From: Sceloporus undulatus
Taxonomy: Eukaryota; Chordata; Lepidosauria; Squamata; Phrynosomatidae
DNA length: 64,000 nucleotides
Direction of reading: 5' to 3'
NCBI RefSeq assembly: GCF_019175285.1
Contig: NC_056524.1
Coordinates: 99,147,261 to 99,211,260 of the forward strand
This document shows positions 11,693-21,989 of this stretch, piece by piece; position 1 is the stretch's first letter; each line of letters opens with the position of its first letter. The translations under genes and the position numbers were made by a program. The notes below the pieces were generated by a model. The model was given only the letters and a program-made list of their open reading frames with translations. It was not told the origin of the DNA and ran no database searches.

Positions 11693-12169
11693 AAAACTTT
11701 GAAAAGTATTCCTTGGTGTAAGAAAAACAGTATTTCAAAAGAAGTGCCAATCTAATGTGGCAGATGTGTTTTCCCTTTAATTCCATCCCTGTACTTCTCA
11801 GAATAAATCCTTCCTATGTCTTCAGCATTGTAGTATTGTTTTGTTTCCTTGGCAGAGTTTGCATTATAAAGATATACTGCATTCCTCTCTTATGCACATT
11901 TAACTTAGCAGCACATATGTCTGAGTAGACTGTTCAAAAACTCATACTGTACTCCTGAGGCAAATAAATGCAGAGTCATTCCATCAAAAAGGCTTTTATC
12001 TGTTTTTGATGGTTGTTTGGATCCATTTCCCCAAAATCTGAATATTCGCAACAAGCAGCTACCTTTATTGTCTTGTGTTTCCCCAGTTCTCATGTTCTTT
12101 GCACTCGGGTGCTGTATCTCCAACCTCCTTTCTTCAGCTTGTGACATCGTATCTCTCCATGGCACTCTG

Positions 12170-12590
12170 CCATGGACACTTGCCTCCTCCATCTCCTTTT
12201 CTCTGTCTCCCCTTCCTTATTCTCCCTTCCTTCCTACTCCTACTTCCTACTTATTCTCCCTTTCTTCCTACTCACTCTTTGGTCTCCCATTGTGCTCTCA
12301 CAATCTGCTCCTCACTTGTTTTTCTTGCATCCCCCTATTTACATTGCTCAACCTTCCTTCCCTATCCTCACTTCGCACACACATAGGGCACCCTCCCTTG
12401 CTTCTTATGTTCTTCTGCTGACTCTGCTCATTCTTCTGTCTCTCCTATTCCCTTCGTGGCCTCACGTGATACCCTTGCAGTTTGTCCCTCGCTTGCATCT
12501 TGCACCACTCACTCTCCCATTTCTCTTACTCTTTCCTTACTTCACCTCCCAACTTCTAAATGCACTAATCCCTTTGGCCCCATTCACATT
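12170..12590 (+). repeat. pyrimidine-rich tract
   Basis: About 400 bp of C/T-rich sequence with CTCCCTTTCTTCCTAC-like units. Three long overlapping open frames (90-140 codons) arise because stops are rare in this composition. They share no domain and I treat them as chance frames. Confidence 0.6.
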
Positions 12591-13580
12591 ATGAAAATAA
12601 TCCAGGTTGAAATCCTTGTTCACACATGTCCAGAATTCACTCAATGCACTTTTTTTGCAAGGAGAAGTGCTGGTAAAAACCCACTTAACTCAGGATATTT
12701 AATACCATTTTTTCCCAAGTTTTCCTGAAAGATCTTCATTGATCCACATTGTCAACAGTGTAAATAATCTTCCAAATTGATGTGGTTTGCTCTGTATAAT
12801 GCAAGGGAATGGAGGTGGATCCATTTTATCCCCAAACGATGGCATGTGTGAATTATAAAGGGGTTACAATGACTCAAAGAGATTCACAAAATCCAAAACA
12901 AAATGGGAACAATAAACCTAATATGCATCAGCACAGCAATCTGCATCTCCTTGTCACACACACACACACAAAAAAAAGAGTGTGCTTGAATGTGACATCT
13001 AAACTAGTTGTTTCACTCCTTCTAATGGTAGGGCCAGTTCTGGTTTTACCACAGTGTTGGATTACATTCTTTGTAAGCAACCAGAATCAGTCACAAGCTT
13101 CTCCCTATGCATCTGAAAAAGGCTCCATTCTAAAACTCTGAAACCCTGGAGATGTGCTACTAGTTAATGGAGGTTGTACTGACATGAATCAGCCTCTGGT
13201 CTGAAACACAGCTTCCTGAATACTCTTTTAGACATTGATATTAAGCTCACTTCTATGCAATCAGGGATACAACCATTCAGTCCACAAAGAAAAGGAAAAG
13301 AATAGGAAGTCTTTAGCTGTAAGGATATTTTATAAAAAGCTTTACTTGGTTAAACAGTTGTTATGATTGTAAAACAATCAACAAAACAGTAGTCTGACCA
13401 CCATAAAACAAAACAAAACAAAAACATCTCTACCATTGGTGTCTGTGGCTGCCTATAATCAGTTGTTACGATTGCACTGCCAGAGGCAAGAAGTAGGTTT
13501 AAATCACAAGAGGAGAAAAGTGCTATAATTTTAATAAATCATCCTAATGCCGAAGGTAGTTGGCCGATGAAACAAGTAGC
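12591..13580. other. unassigned sequence
   Basis: GGCCCCATTCACATTATG at about 12573 may start an eroded transposon, but no matching end was proven. A short (CA)n lies at about 12955-12969 and an (AAAC)n patch near 13403-13424. No gene. Confidence 0.35.
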
Positions 13581-13582
13581 TA

Positions 13583-13836
13583 CAGGGGTACCCCGGGTTA
13601 CGAATTTAATTCGTTCCGCCGCCGCGTTCGTAACCCGAAAAGCTTTCGCAAGCCGAAAACCCATAGGCGCTAATGGGGAAAAGCTGCGATTTGGTGCGAA
13701 AAAGTGCCGAAAAGCACCAAAATTTATTTCGTAACCCGAAATAACCTTCGTAACCCGGAACAGTTTTTTTCAATTGATTTTTTTCGTAACCCGGAAATTT
13801 CGTAAGGCGGCGCATTCGTATCCCGGGGTACCACTG
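13583..13836. mobile_element. TA-flanked mariner-type MITE with CGTAACCCG motifs
   Basis: TA dinucleotides (13581-13582, 13837-13838) flank 254 bp with ends CAGGGGTACCCCGGGTTACG and, reversed from the right, CAGTGGTACCCCGGGATACG. Inside, TTCGTAACCCG-type units recur at least five times in both orientations. No coding capacity. The TA duplication points to Tc1/mariner. CpG richness suggests a fairly young copy. Confidence 0.75.
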
Positions 13837-13838
13837 TA

Positions 13839-15780
13839 CTGGAAAAGGCTGTAGAATGCATTTTGGTGATTGAGCCTTAAAGCAGTCAACTACTACCAAG
13901 CATATGGAGCAGAGAGAAGAGTTCAAGAAGAGCAAAAGTATTCTTCATTGCCTAGTTTGACTGAGGCACTTGAACCCCTGCCCTAAGTACTCCCTTACTG
14001 TCTGATGTTTTAGATGAATATAAATCCTGGCTATTACTTCCTAGGCTGCAAGGATAAGTTGTGGAAAAATATCCTCTTTGTTGCTTCTGGTACAGAAATG
14101 TGTTTGCCAGCCATTGAGTGTATGTTGCTAGGGTGTCATTCACCCAGTCTCACCTCTAATGCCACAAGGCATAATGTGCCCCAAGCAAAAAAGGAGTATG
14201 CACTCAAGGGAAACAGCATAGTGACATCAAAGATGAGATTGTGATGACAATAGTTTCCTTGCCATCCTATTAGTAATCATTTGGATGCTCCTAGGAGCAG
14301 GATTTTGACTGGTAGAAGCAGAGAAGCAAAGTATGGGTTGACCCCTAGGGGCACGTTTAAGTACATTGTTTTGCTTTCATGAACATCAGAATGGCAGGAA
14401 GAAATATTTTAATTAACTAATGTCTAGGCCTGCAAGCTTGATGCATATTCATTTTTCCTCTTGAGCAATGAATTTCTTCCCCAGGCAAGACTACATTGTC
14501 CTGTTCTCCCTCTGCCCCCCACAGTTGTAATTTAGGCAGAAAAATCCACCTTGACAGACAACCAGCCTCTCTAAAAATAATCCCCTCCATCTACTAGGCA
14601 TGCCAAGCCAAGGCTCTTCAGAATGTGGATGTATCGATTCTATCATTCACACTCTAGAAGTAATTGCTCCCTTTGAGCATGTTTATAGATCCACACAAGC
14701 TCCTGGTTGTCACAATGGTTCACAATCAAGACCAGAGCATTTTCTAGAACACAGAGGCTGCCTGAGTGGGCATATAGTTCTCTTTCAGCAAACAGAGTAA
14801 GGTCATTAAATAACTTGAACCAGACACTTCTTTGAAGTTTAGACACTTGATATATTCTTACTGGCAAAAGAATCACTTACTGCAGCCACAGTCAGATTGT
14901 CTGTAAGTCATTGAGCTAGATATATGTGAGTTCAGCTGTTGGCTATGCATGCAACTGAGATGTGTAGGATTTTTTACACCAAACACATGATTCACTCATT
15001 CATGCAGTGGAAGGATTGAAGCTCTGAAATCAATGTCCCTATGCCAGTGTTCCTTGAATGATGATAAAAAGTGTTCAGTCATCTGTTCAGTGTGTTACAC
15101 AACCCCTAATGACATACTTTCCAACCTGTATGTTTGTCATCTGTACAACAGTGTGTCATTGCTGGATCAAGACTCTTTCCACAAGCCTCTTTCCCTGATG
15201 CCTTTACACCTTCTTGTTCTGTACAATCTAGTCAGGATTATATAAAAGCTCATTAGTATCACTGCCTTGTATCTCCCAACACAAGTACAAACACCTTGAC
15301 ACACAAAGGCTAATGGTATTATCAAAGGCTGTGTTATACTGCAGGACTTACACCTAAAAATGCCTTGAGGCTGCAGTGCTGCACTAGGCTTGATCTCACC
15401 TTGCAGCAATTTTCAGAAGGATTTCTGTTCACACTAAGAATCTGAAAAAACTGTTTTATGTATGTTATTTTGTGTCCCCTTAAAAGTATATAATTTGGAA
15501 AACAGGAAACTTACTGTCTATTAATTGAAGCAATCATTGCTGCATCTTTGTATGTTATATATTACAAAGGGAGAGAGAGAGAGGAGGGTAGGAGAAGAGG
15601 AGAAGACATGAATGGGAAATGTTTCTAACATGTCATGGGGGTGGTAGCATAAAATATTTTCTAAGCACATAAAAGCCATCCTACCATGTTTATACTTGAA
15701 AAGGTGAGATTTAGAATACAACCCAGTGGTTTTTGAAGTGCATATGCATGTTATAGGAGTAAACTCCTTGATGGTATATT
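13839..15780. other. unassigned sequence
   Basis: About 1.9 kb with no recognised repeat or gene. A GA-rich patch sits near 15570-15600. The stretch at 14500-14640 looks repeat-free. Confidence 0.35.
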
Positions 15781-15784
15781 TTAT

Positions 15785-15870
15785 TTGTTTTGTTTGTTTG
15801 TTTTTGTATAGGATTTATATCTTGCCTTTCTCCCAAAATGGGAGTCAAGGCAACTTACAATGATTTTAAA
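15785..15870 (-). mobile_element. CR1-like LINE 3' tip
   Basis: TTTATATCTTGCCTTTCTCCC, then GGAGTCAAGGCAACTTACAA, the reversed 3' tip of the CR1-like family. Confidence 0.45.
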
Positions 15871-16155
15871 GAGTAGAATTGATTTTATCCACAAAGTGCT
15901 GTGAAAACTTTTCCCAATGGGATACCGAGTGATTTATATACTGCTCTTTTCCCCTCCCAAATGATATGCTGATGACAAAATCAATGTTAGAAACCTCTAG
16001 CCCATAGGACTTCCCAATGCCATCCGCTGCCTTGCTGCTGGGTTATTTTCTATCTATGGAAAGCCAAGCCCATATACTAAGAGAAGATTGTTGTTCTTCC
16101 ATTTAGCCCCAGAAAAAAGTTGGGATCCAGAGGGAAGGCAGTTCCGTGGAACTCT

Positions 16156-16521
16156 GGCGGGGTACAGACCGCCACTTTGCGGTGGTCTGCCGCCGCCTCC
16201 AGTAGGTCCGCGGGGGAGCCGGAGCCTTCACACGGCCCGACTCCCGCGCGGACCGAAAAAGAAGCTCCAAAATGGAGCTTCTTTTTCCGTTGCGTTTGCG
16301 ACGTAGCAAGGCACCAGGGGCGCGCTCGCTACGTCACAAGCGGCGCGACGCGTACGGACGCTCAGCGTCCGATATGCAAAGATGGCGCCGGCCATGTAGA
16401 AGGGTCGGCGCCATCTTGTACGGACGGAGTCCGTACTAGGCCCAGGGGCGTCTATAAGAGACGCCCCTTTTTTAAAATGGGACGTCCGGAGGACGTCCCA
16501 AATGGCGGTGCAGAAAGCACC
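16156..16521. mobile_element. GC-rich 3-bp-TSD MITE (family C)
   Basis: Flanked by TCT (16153-16155, 16522-16524). The ends GGCGGGGTACAGACCGCCA and, reversed from the right, GGTGCTTTCTGCACCGCCA are imperfectly inverted. The 366-bp body is CpG-dense and holds a 15-bp perfect hairpin (16255-16287, GAAAAAGAAGCTCCA arms) plus GGCGCC and GTCCGTAC palindromes. The open frame across it is a by-product of GC content. Relatives lie at 43.88, 45.91 and 57.19 kb. Harbinger-like by duplication size. Confidence 0.7.
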
Positions 16522-16592
16522 TCTATCTCTCTAATGAAAAACTGCTGCATCCTCTTATCCATTCTGCAGCTGTTTTCCAGGAAGCAACTGAG

Positions 16593-16925
16593 GAGTTTAT
16601 CAAATGGGAGGAATTTCTCTTAAATTCGAATGAAAAGAAAATGGGGCCAGAACGCATTCACTTAAAGTCGCTAGTTTCGTGCAATTACGTGAATGCGCAT
16701 TGCATTTGAACTGGCTTCCCATTTCCTGAAAATACCATGCCATTACCCGAATTTGCGTGTGGCAGTCTATCATGCAATAATGTGAAACCACATGATTGCG
16801 TTCGGACTGACTTCCCATTGCCTGAATTTGTGTGTAGTGGATTATCACACAATAACATTAAACCCCATGATTGCGTTCAGATTGCCATTGGTTTATACTT
16901 CCAATTTCCCTTGTCTGATAAACTC
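16593..16925 (-). mobile_element. 333-bp TIR element, family B, copy 2
   Basis: Perfect 5-bp duplication CTGAG at 16588-16592 and 16926-16930. Ends GAGTTTATCAAATGGGAGG and, reversed from the right, GAGTTTATCAGACAAGGG. It is the inverted twin of the 9059-9391 copy, also 333 bp, with the same two internal units around GATTGCGTTCGGACTG. No coding capacity. Confidence 0.75.
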
Positions 16926-16930
16926 CTGAG

Positions 16931-17494
16931 CATCACAAGCAGAGAGAGATCACAGGGAGGAGAGATTTAGCTCTATTGACATGATCTCTCTCCATCCAAG
17001 GTGCTAAGTGAACAACAGGAAAACAGCTGTGGAGAAGAGAGGAGACTCCACAGCCTACTCATTGGAAGTGTTCAGATATTTTCCAGCCACATGTATATGT
17101 TTATGTTTGCTTCTACTTGTATTGATTGATTGGATTTGTACCCTGCCTTTTCCCCAGAATGTGATCCAAGATGCTTGAAATAGACTTGTGTGGCTGTCTC
17201 ATTGAAACAATAAAATTTAATAGGAGAAGAAACAGTCAAACCAATTAATAAAAACAGCAGAGGGTGTATGAGAGAAGGTGGGGTTGTTTTTCTGGTGTGT
17301 GAATTACGTGTGTGACAGCATCTGTATAAACCGGGTAAGCCTGTATATCTGGAAGGTGTATTTTTAGCCTTGTCCCTGGTCACTTTAGGATTTTACTCCA
17401 CCCACTACAGGCTCTGACCCTTGAACGAAGTGGAGAAGAGAAATTTGACAACCTTGATTAGAGGCAGTTGTGTCTTTAGTGTTGGTGTAACCCA
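16931..17494. other. mostly unassigned, with a LINE tip
   Basis: TTGATTGGATTTGTACCCTGCC at about 17121 is a reversed CR1-like tip. The rest is not recognised. Confidence 0.35.
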
Positions 17495-18828
17495 GCATGG
17501 GTCCCTGGAAGATGATGCCAGGGGGATGTCCACTGCAGCCTTCTCTGTCCTGCCCTGCCTTCCCTGCCACCTTCCATGGTTTCACTTTCCTGCCTCCCCT
17601 TCCCAGCCTCCCAGCCACCCATTGCCCATCACCCAGCCAGATCCAGTGGCGATGGGTTCTGCCTTGCCCTTCCTGCCCTTCCCTCCTGCTGCCTCACTTG
17701 CTCAAATGGATGCCTGCCTGCCATCAGCCCTGCCACTCAGTGTTGCCAGGAGCCAGGTGGGAGGCCAGGCAAGTGAGGCAGCAGGACTGGACAGAGAAGG
17801 CACACACTTACACCTATTTCTCCAAGAAGATGTAAGAGGCACTCACATGCTCCCTTGCCCCTCCTTCTCCAAAGCTTTGGGTCCCTCATCTGAGATAGCC
17901 ATGGTGCCAGAAAAGGTGGGAAGGACACATGTGTGCTCACCCACCCACCCCTCTTTCTCCAGTGCTTTAGCTCCTTTGAGTGAGCCATGGCACTGGAGGG
18001 GACAGGAGGGGTGGGAGGAAGGCCCAACTGGGTGTCATCCCTCTTTGGAGGTGTCACCCAGTGTGGTCTGCACCGCCTCCCCCAGTTAGGGTTGCCATAT
18101 CCCAGTTTTGGCTGGGACAATCCCAGATTGGAGGGTCAAAAAAAGTCACCCTCCAGTCCTGGATTTCTGCCTTGCTCCAGGCCACATTTTGTAAATTTCC
18201 ATCTACTGGAGAAAATGTTCCTGGAACAAGGCAGAAAGCCTGCTTCAGGCCCAGCTCCTCCTCCTTCTCCCCCCAGGGTCTTCCCAGCCCCAGGACTGGA
18301 GGAGGCAGTGCCTAGCCGGCCACACTGGAGCCGAGACCATGAGTGTAGCGCCACCTCCTGCAGCCCTGAACAACGTGGCTGGCTAGGTCTCCCTGGGGCT
18401 GGAGGAGGCGGCACTCCGCTCAGAGCCTCAGTCTCCTCCAGCCTCTGGGAGGCCTACAAGCCAGCGATGCGTTCGGGACCTCAGCCTCCTCTAGCTCTGG
18501 GGAGGCCTACAAGGCAATGTCATTCTCAGGGCCTTGGCAGAGGCCCCAGAAGATAAGATAAGGGGGCTAGGGGTGGGTTCTGCTGCCACCTCCACCTCCC
18601 TTGCTGCATTTTTGGCATGGTGGATTTGCAGCAGGGAAGTCTAGGGCCTTGCAGGTCTCCCTGGGGGCTTGGGGTGGGGGCCTAATGTTTTTTTTTTAAT
18701 TTATTGATGTGTTTATCATTTAATTTCATGTGTCCTCCACTTTTTTGAATGTCCTACATTTTTCCCTACAATTTCCCGGTTTTGAGGTAGGGAATTATGG
18801 CAACCCTACCCCCAGTGATACCACTGAT
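17495..18828. repeat. GTGTCAC-ended GC-rich repeat split by a hAT
   Basis: The segment begins near GGTGTAACCCAGCATGG and ends at CCCCCAGTGATACCACTGAT, with GGTGTCACCCAGTGTGGTC near its right end. It is C-rich and includes an imperfect duplication of a block with TGCCCCTCCTTCTCCAAAGC. A related segment lies at 62.09-62.49 kb. The 18087 hAT interrupts it. Boundaries are approximate. Confidence 0.35.
18087..18808. mobile_element. 722-bp hAT-like element with 8-bp TSD
   Basis: Perfect 8-bp duplication CCCCCAGT (18079-18086, 18809-18816). Ends TAGGGTTGCCATA and the inverted TTATGGCAACCCTA. Near the left end is a hairpin (18164-18237) whose arms pair TTTCTGCCTTGCTCCAGG with its near-perfect inverse. 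No transposase frame, so non-autonomous. hAT is inferred from the 8-bp duplication. Confidence 0.75.
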
Positions 18829-19480
18829 TAAAAGGTCTTCCTCACTACACAATTATTGTGTCATGATTCCACTCTTGTTGCATTCTATGGAAACCTGGGA
18901 TGGACAGTGTGGTGAGGCACTGAAGGAGCTCTCTAGGTAAGAATTCCAAATGCCCCTCCCTGAATCTCGGGATGCTATAAGATCTCGAGTGGTTATACTG
19001 GACTCATAGTGAGAAACCCATGTGTTATGAAATGTCTCTGGGTATCTTGTGAATGCCAGCAACAAGCAATTTCACACAATAAATTTATTTCAAACATTAC
19101 ATTTTATGGCAATGGCTGCAATCATACTTGAATGATTATTAGTGCAAGACTTCAAAGCAAAGAATGATGATACTTATAAAGAATACCTTTTATGAAGCAT
19201 TGTAACAAGGTAGAATAAGCTTTTTAAATAAGCTCTCAAACTCTCTTCTCAGAGAAGTTAGACTGGTATCCTTCCTACTTATTTTTCCCAAACAAGTAAA
19301 GGCTTTCCTGTTTTGGCAGGCATTTGATGGATGATTGTATAAGGTCCATCCCTCCTAAACAATGTGCTGGATTTTTCTATGTTTTGTGCTGGTGTGTATT
19401 TATGTGTGTGAGTGTTTAATTGTTGTGATTTTTTAACTATATGTTTCTTCATCTCCTCTAAGCCTCCTTTGAGTCTCAAA
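18829..19480. other. unassigned sequence
   Basis: No gene or named repeat. A (GTT)n patch lies at about 19482-19516 just beyond. Confidence 0.35.
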
Positions 19481-19984
19481 CTGTTGTTGTTGTTGTTTAT
19501 GTTGTTGTTGTTGTTTTCTGTTGTGGGAGTGAGATCAAAATGTGATGGCATACAGAAAGATGCATAGTTCCAAAGAGCTGTGTCAGGTGGTAAAGGTCTG
19601 TAAAGCAGCTTGACAGTGTAAAAATCATGAGTCTCTTAGTCCCGAGATGTGAAAGCAATAAATTATGCTTACCCAAAAGTCAGTTCTCTTGCAATGGGAA
19701 ATTTTTCTCAGAGAATTCTGTTGTTCTAGTTGTAATGGTGATGAAAGCACATATATTAATATATGTACAGTGCCAAGAGACCATTGTCTCTGTTCCTACC
19801 TCTGCTAATGTATTCCAGTCTTAGTCTGCACTCAGTAAGGCCCTTCTTGTTTGTGCAGGCTTTCTGTGCTGTTTTCATCCACTGATTTTGCTATTTCTCC
19901 TGGTATTGCATTTTGTGTTGTAATTCATACTGGCTGATATTCTGTATTGCGGTTATGGATTTATAGCATAGAGCTACGGATCTG

Positions 19985-20130
19985 TAACTGTTCCATATTC
20001 AGTAATGCTCTATAGTCACGATTGTGGTACTATTGCCATGATTGAAAATGCCTCCTCCCAAGCCTACCTTAACAGCCAGCAGCTGCAACAAGCAAAGAAT
20101 GTCTGTTCAGCTGGTGATTTGGTGCAAGGA
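19985..20130. repeat. dispersed repeat, copy 1 (pair with 46.44 kb)
   Basis: CTACCTTAACAGCCAGCAGC, GCCTCCTCCCAAGC and GTCTGTTCAGCTGG line up in order with ACCTTAACAGACAGCAGC, GCTCCTCCCCATAT and GTCTGTTCTGCTGG at 46.44-46.58 kb. Family unknown. Confidence 0.5.
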
Positions 20131-20246
20131 AGGTGGCATTTCCAGCCCCCTCTCAACACTGAGCGAGGCTGCAGCAGTATGAAGCAGAACCTGTTGCAAT
20201 TCCTCATTGCAGCCTCATTTGCTGGTATGAAGGGACTGGAAACATT

Positions 20247-20459
20247 TTCCTTGCATCCTGATTACTACCTGAATAGACCTCCTTTGTTCAGTCTGGGTTT
20301 TAGCTGTTAGAGTAGGGTTGGGAGGGTTGGTCCAGGAGACATTATGAATGTTTAACAAAGTAATGTCTCCTGGCCCAACCCTCCCAACCCTACTCTAACA
20401 GCTAGCACCCACATTGAGCAAAGGAGGTCTATTCAGGTAGTAATGAGGATGCAAGGAAA
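20247..20459. repeat. long hairpin: 98-bp inverted repeat, 16-bp loop
   Basis: The left arm is 20247-20344 and the right arm 20361-20459. The arms differ at about 7 positions, clustered in one block, and share GTTAGAGTAGGGTTGGGAGG and CTACCTGAATAGACCTCCTT. There is no obvious terminal signature or duplication. Confidence 0.85.
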
Positions 20460-20491
20460 TAGTTGAAGATCTTGTCGAATATCAGTGACTG

Positions 20492-20492
20492 A

Positions 20493-20544
<52 letters not shown>
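20492..20544. repeat. (ATT)n microsatellite
   Basis: About 17.7 perfect ATT units. Confidence 0.95.
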
Positions 20545-20547
<3 letters not shown>

Positions 20548-21448
20548 ATCTTTGTTTACCAAGATGTTTCTAACCATCATTGCTGGAGAAGAAATTCTAT
20601 AGCACATTCTGCTGCTGAGAAGGGGGAATTTAAAAAAACAGAGAAAATTAATGTGATGTCTGGATCAGATGAGGCAAAGCGTCTTTAGGGGGGCAACTAC
20701 CTATGCATTTGTATCCTTTCCTTAGAGCAGTACTGAGGAATTAGTGGCCTTTCATACAATATTCAACTCCAGCAACCCTCCCCCCCTCCCATGGTCAACC
20801 AACCTGCCCAGTAGTTAGCAATACTGGGAGTTGCATTCCAGTAACCTCTAGAAAGGACTACAGTTTTCCTAACACTTTAATATGGCTTGAAGAGAAGCAA
20901 TTATGCTCCAGAAGCTTTCCTCCTTAACAAGAAGCTGCAATGGGCACCCCATGTATTATCCAGAGAGGGGGGGAAATCAAAATTGTTCCAAGAATGACAT
21001 CTTATTATAGCAGGTTGGGAGGAGAGTGAGAAAGCAGAAATGATGAAAATGCAGCTCATGGGCTATGGTTTTGTTGCTATTGCTGCTACTGATGATAATC
21101 ATGATCATTATGCATCCGAGGGGGGGGGGGCAGGGGGATTTCCAAGCCTGCTGCAGTATGTTATGAAAGCTGAGGGTAAAAAGTATCCCCTAAGCTCCCT
21201 AATGTTGTTGGAAGAAGAGTTTACTTCTCCAACAAAAAATAATAAGCATAGAAACTGAAGAAGTCAGCTATTTATTCCCTTCATTGAAGAAGTTCAGTGG
21301 TAATGTTGCTGCATAAATGTTCGCCTATGCTTACCTTGTCAACAATACAGAAATGGCATTTGGAGCTTTTCTGTTTAGAAAGAGTCAGCTGCAATGAGAA
21401 CAACATACATTTTGGAAGTTTGAACAATTACAAATTATGTGAAGAGAG
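20545..21448. other. unassigned sequence
   Basis: Contains a small TGGGAGTTGCATTCCAG repeat piece near 20830 and a G10 run near 21120. No gene. Confidence 0.35.
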
Positions 21449-21509
21449 AAGTAAGAATTTGCTGATGTTAAGTGCCCTCGAGTTGTCCCTGACTCATGGT
21501 GACCCTGTG

Positions 21510-21935
21510 GGAGGAAACTGAAATAGTTAAAGAGTTCCCATACCTTGCATCAAACATTGATCAGAATGGAGATTGCAGTCAGGAAATGAAAAGAAGACAA
21601 GGAATGGGAAGGGCAACTATGAAAGGAACTAGACATGATCATAAAGAATAAAGATATACTGTAAAGCACTAAAGTTAAATCCATTACATTCCTCATCACC
21701 AAGTACAGATGCAAAAGCTGGACAGTGAAGAAAGCATATAAAAGAAAAATCAGCACATTTCGGATAGGATGCTAGAGAAGAGTGCTGAGGTTACCATGGA
21801 TGGCTAAAAAGACAAATAAGTGGGTCTTTGAGCAGATAATGCCAGGAATTTCTCTGGAAGCCAAGTTGATCAAATTCAGATTCATACTTTGGTCACATCA
21901 TGAGAAGACAACCAATGCTCTTTCTCCCTCTCTCT
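21510..21935 (+). pseudogene. BovB/RTE LINE ORF2 C-terminal region, degraded
   Basis: The first frame reads EIVKEFPYLASNIDQNGDCS then QEMKRRQGMGRATM. This matches the RTE/BovB segment following the reverse transcriptase core (pattern YLGSxIxxDGDCSxEIKRR). A later frame gives SWTVKK and YFGHIMRRQPML, matching the family's CESWT and YFGHLMRR blocks. Intact BovB proteins make endonuclease and reverse transcriptase. Here at least two frame changes and several stops show an old, dead copy. A minus-oriented SINE-like end (GTTAAGTGCCCTCGAGTTGT) lies just upstream at about 21450. Confidence 0.65.
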
Positions 21936-21989
21936 TGCATGTCGTGCACATACAGATGCTTAAAAGAGTAACTTAGCGGAAAAAAATGA

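Noticed and set aside
12017-12594. Three overlapping frames of 103-140 codons
   Set aside because: Pyrimidine-rich composition removes stops. The translations are only S/L/P-rich text.
16120-16623. 167-codon GC-rich frame and a CpG-island promoter
   Set aside because: The CpG-dense segment is a MITE with exact 3-bp flanks, and the frame runs beyond both ends.
17421-18089. 222-codon open frame with proline-rich translation
   Set aside because: It lies in C-rich repeat DNA with other long frames overlapping on both strands. It has no domain, splice signal or codon bias.
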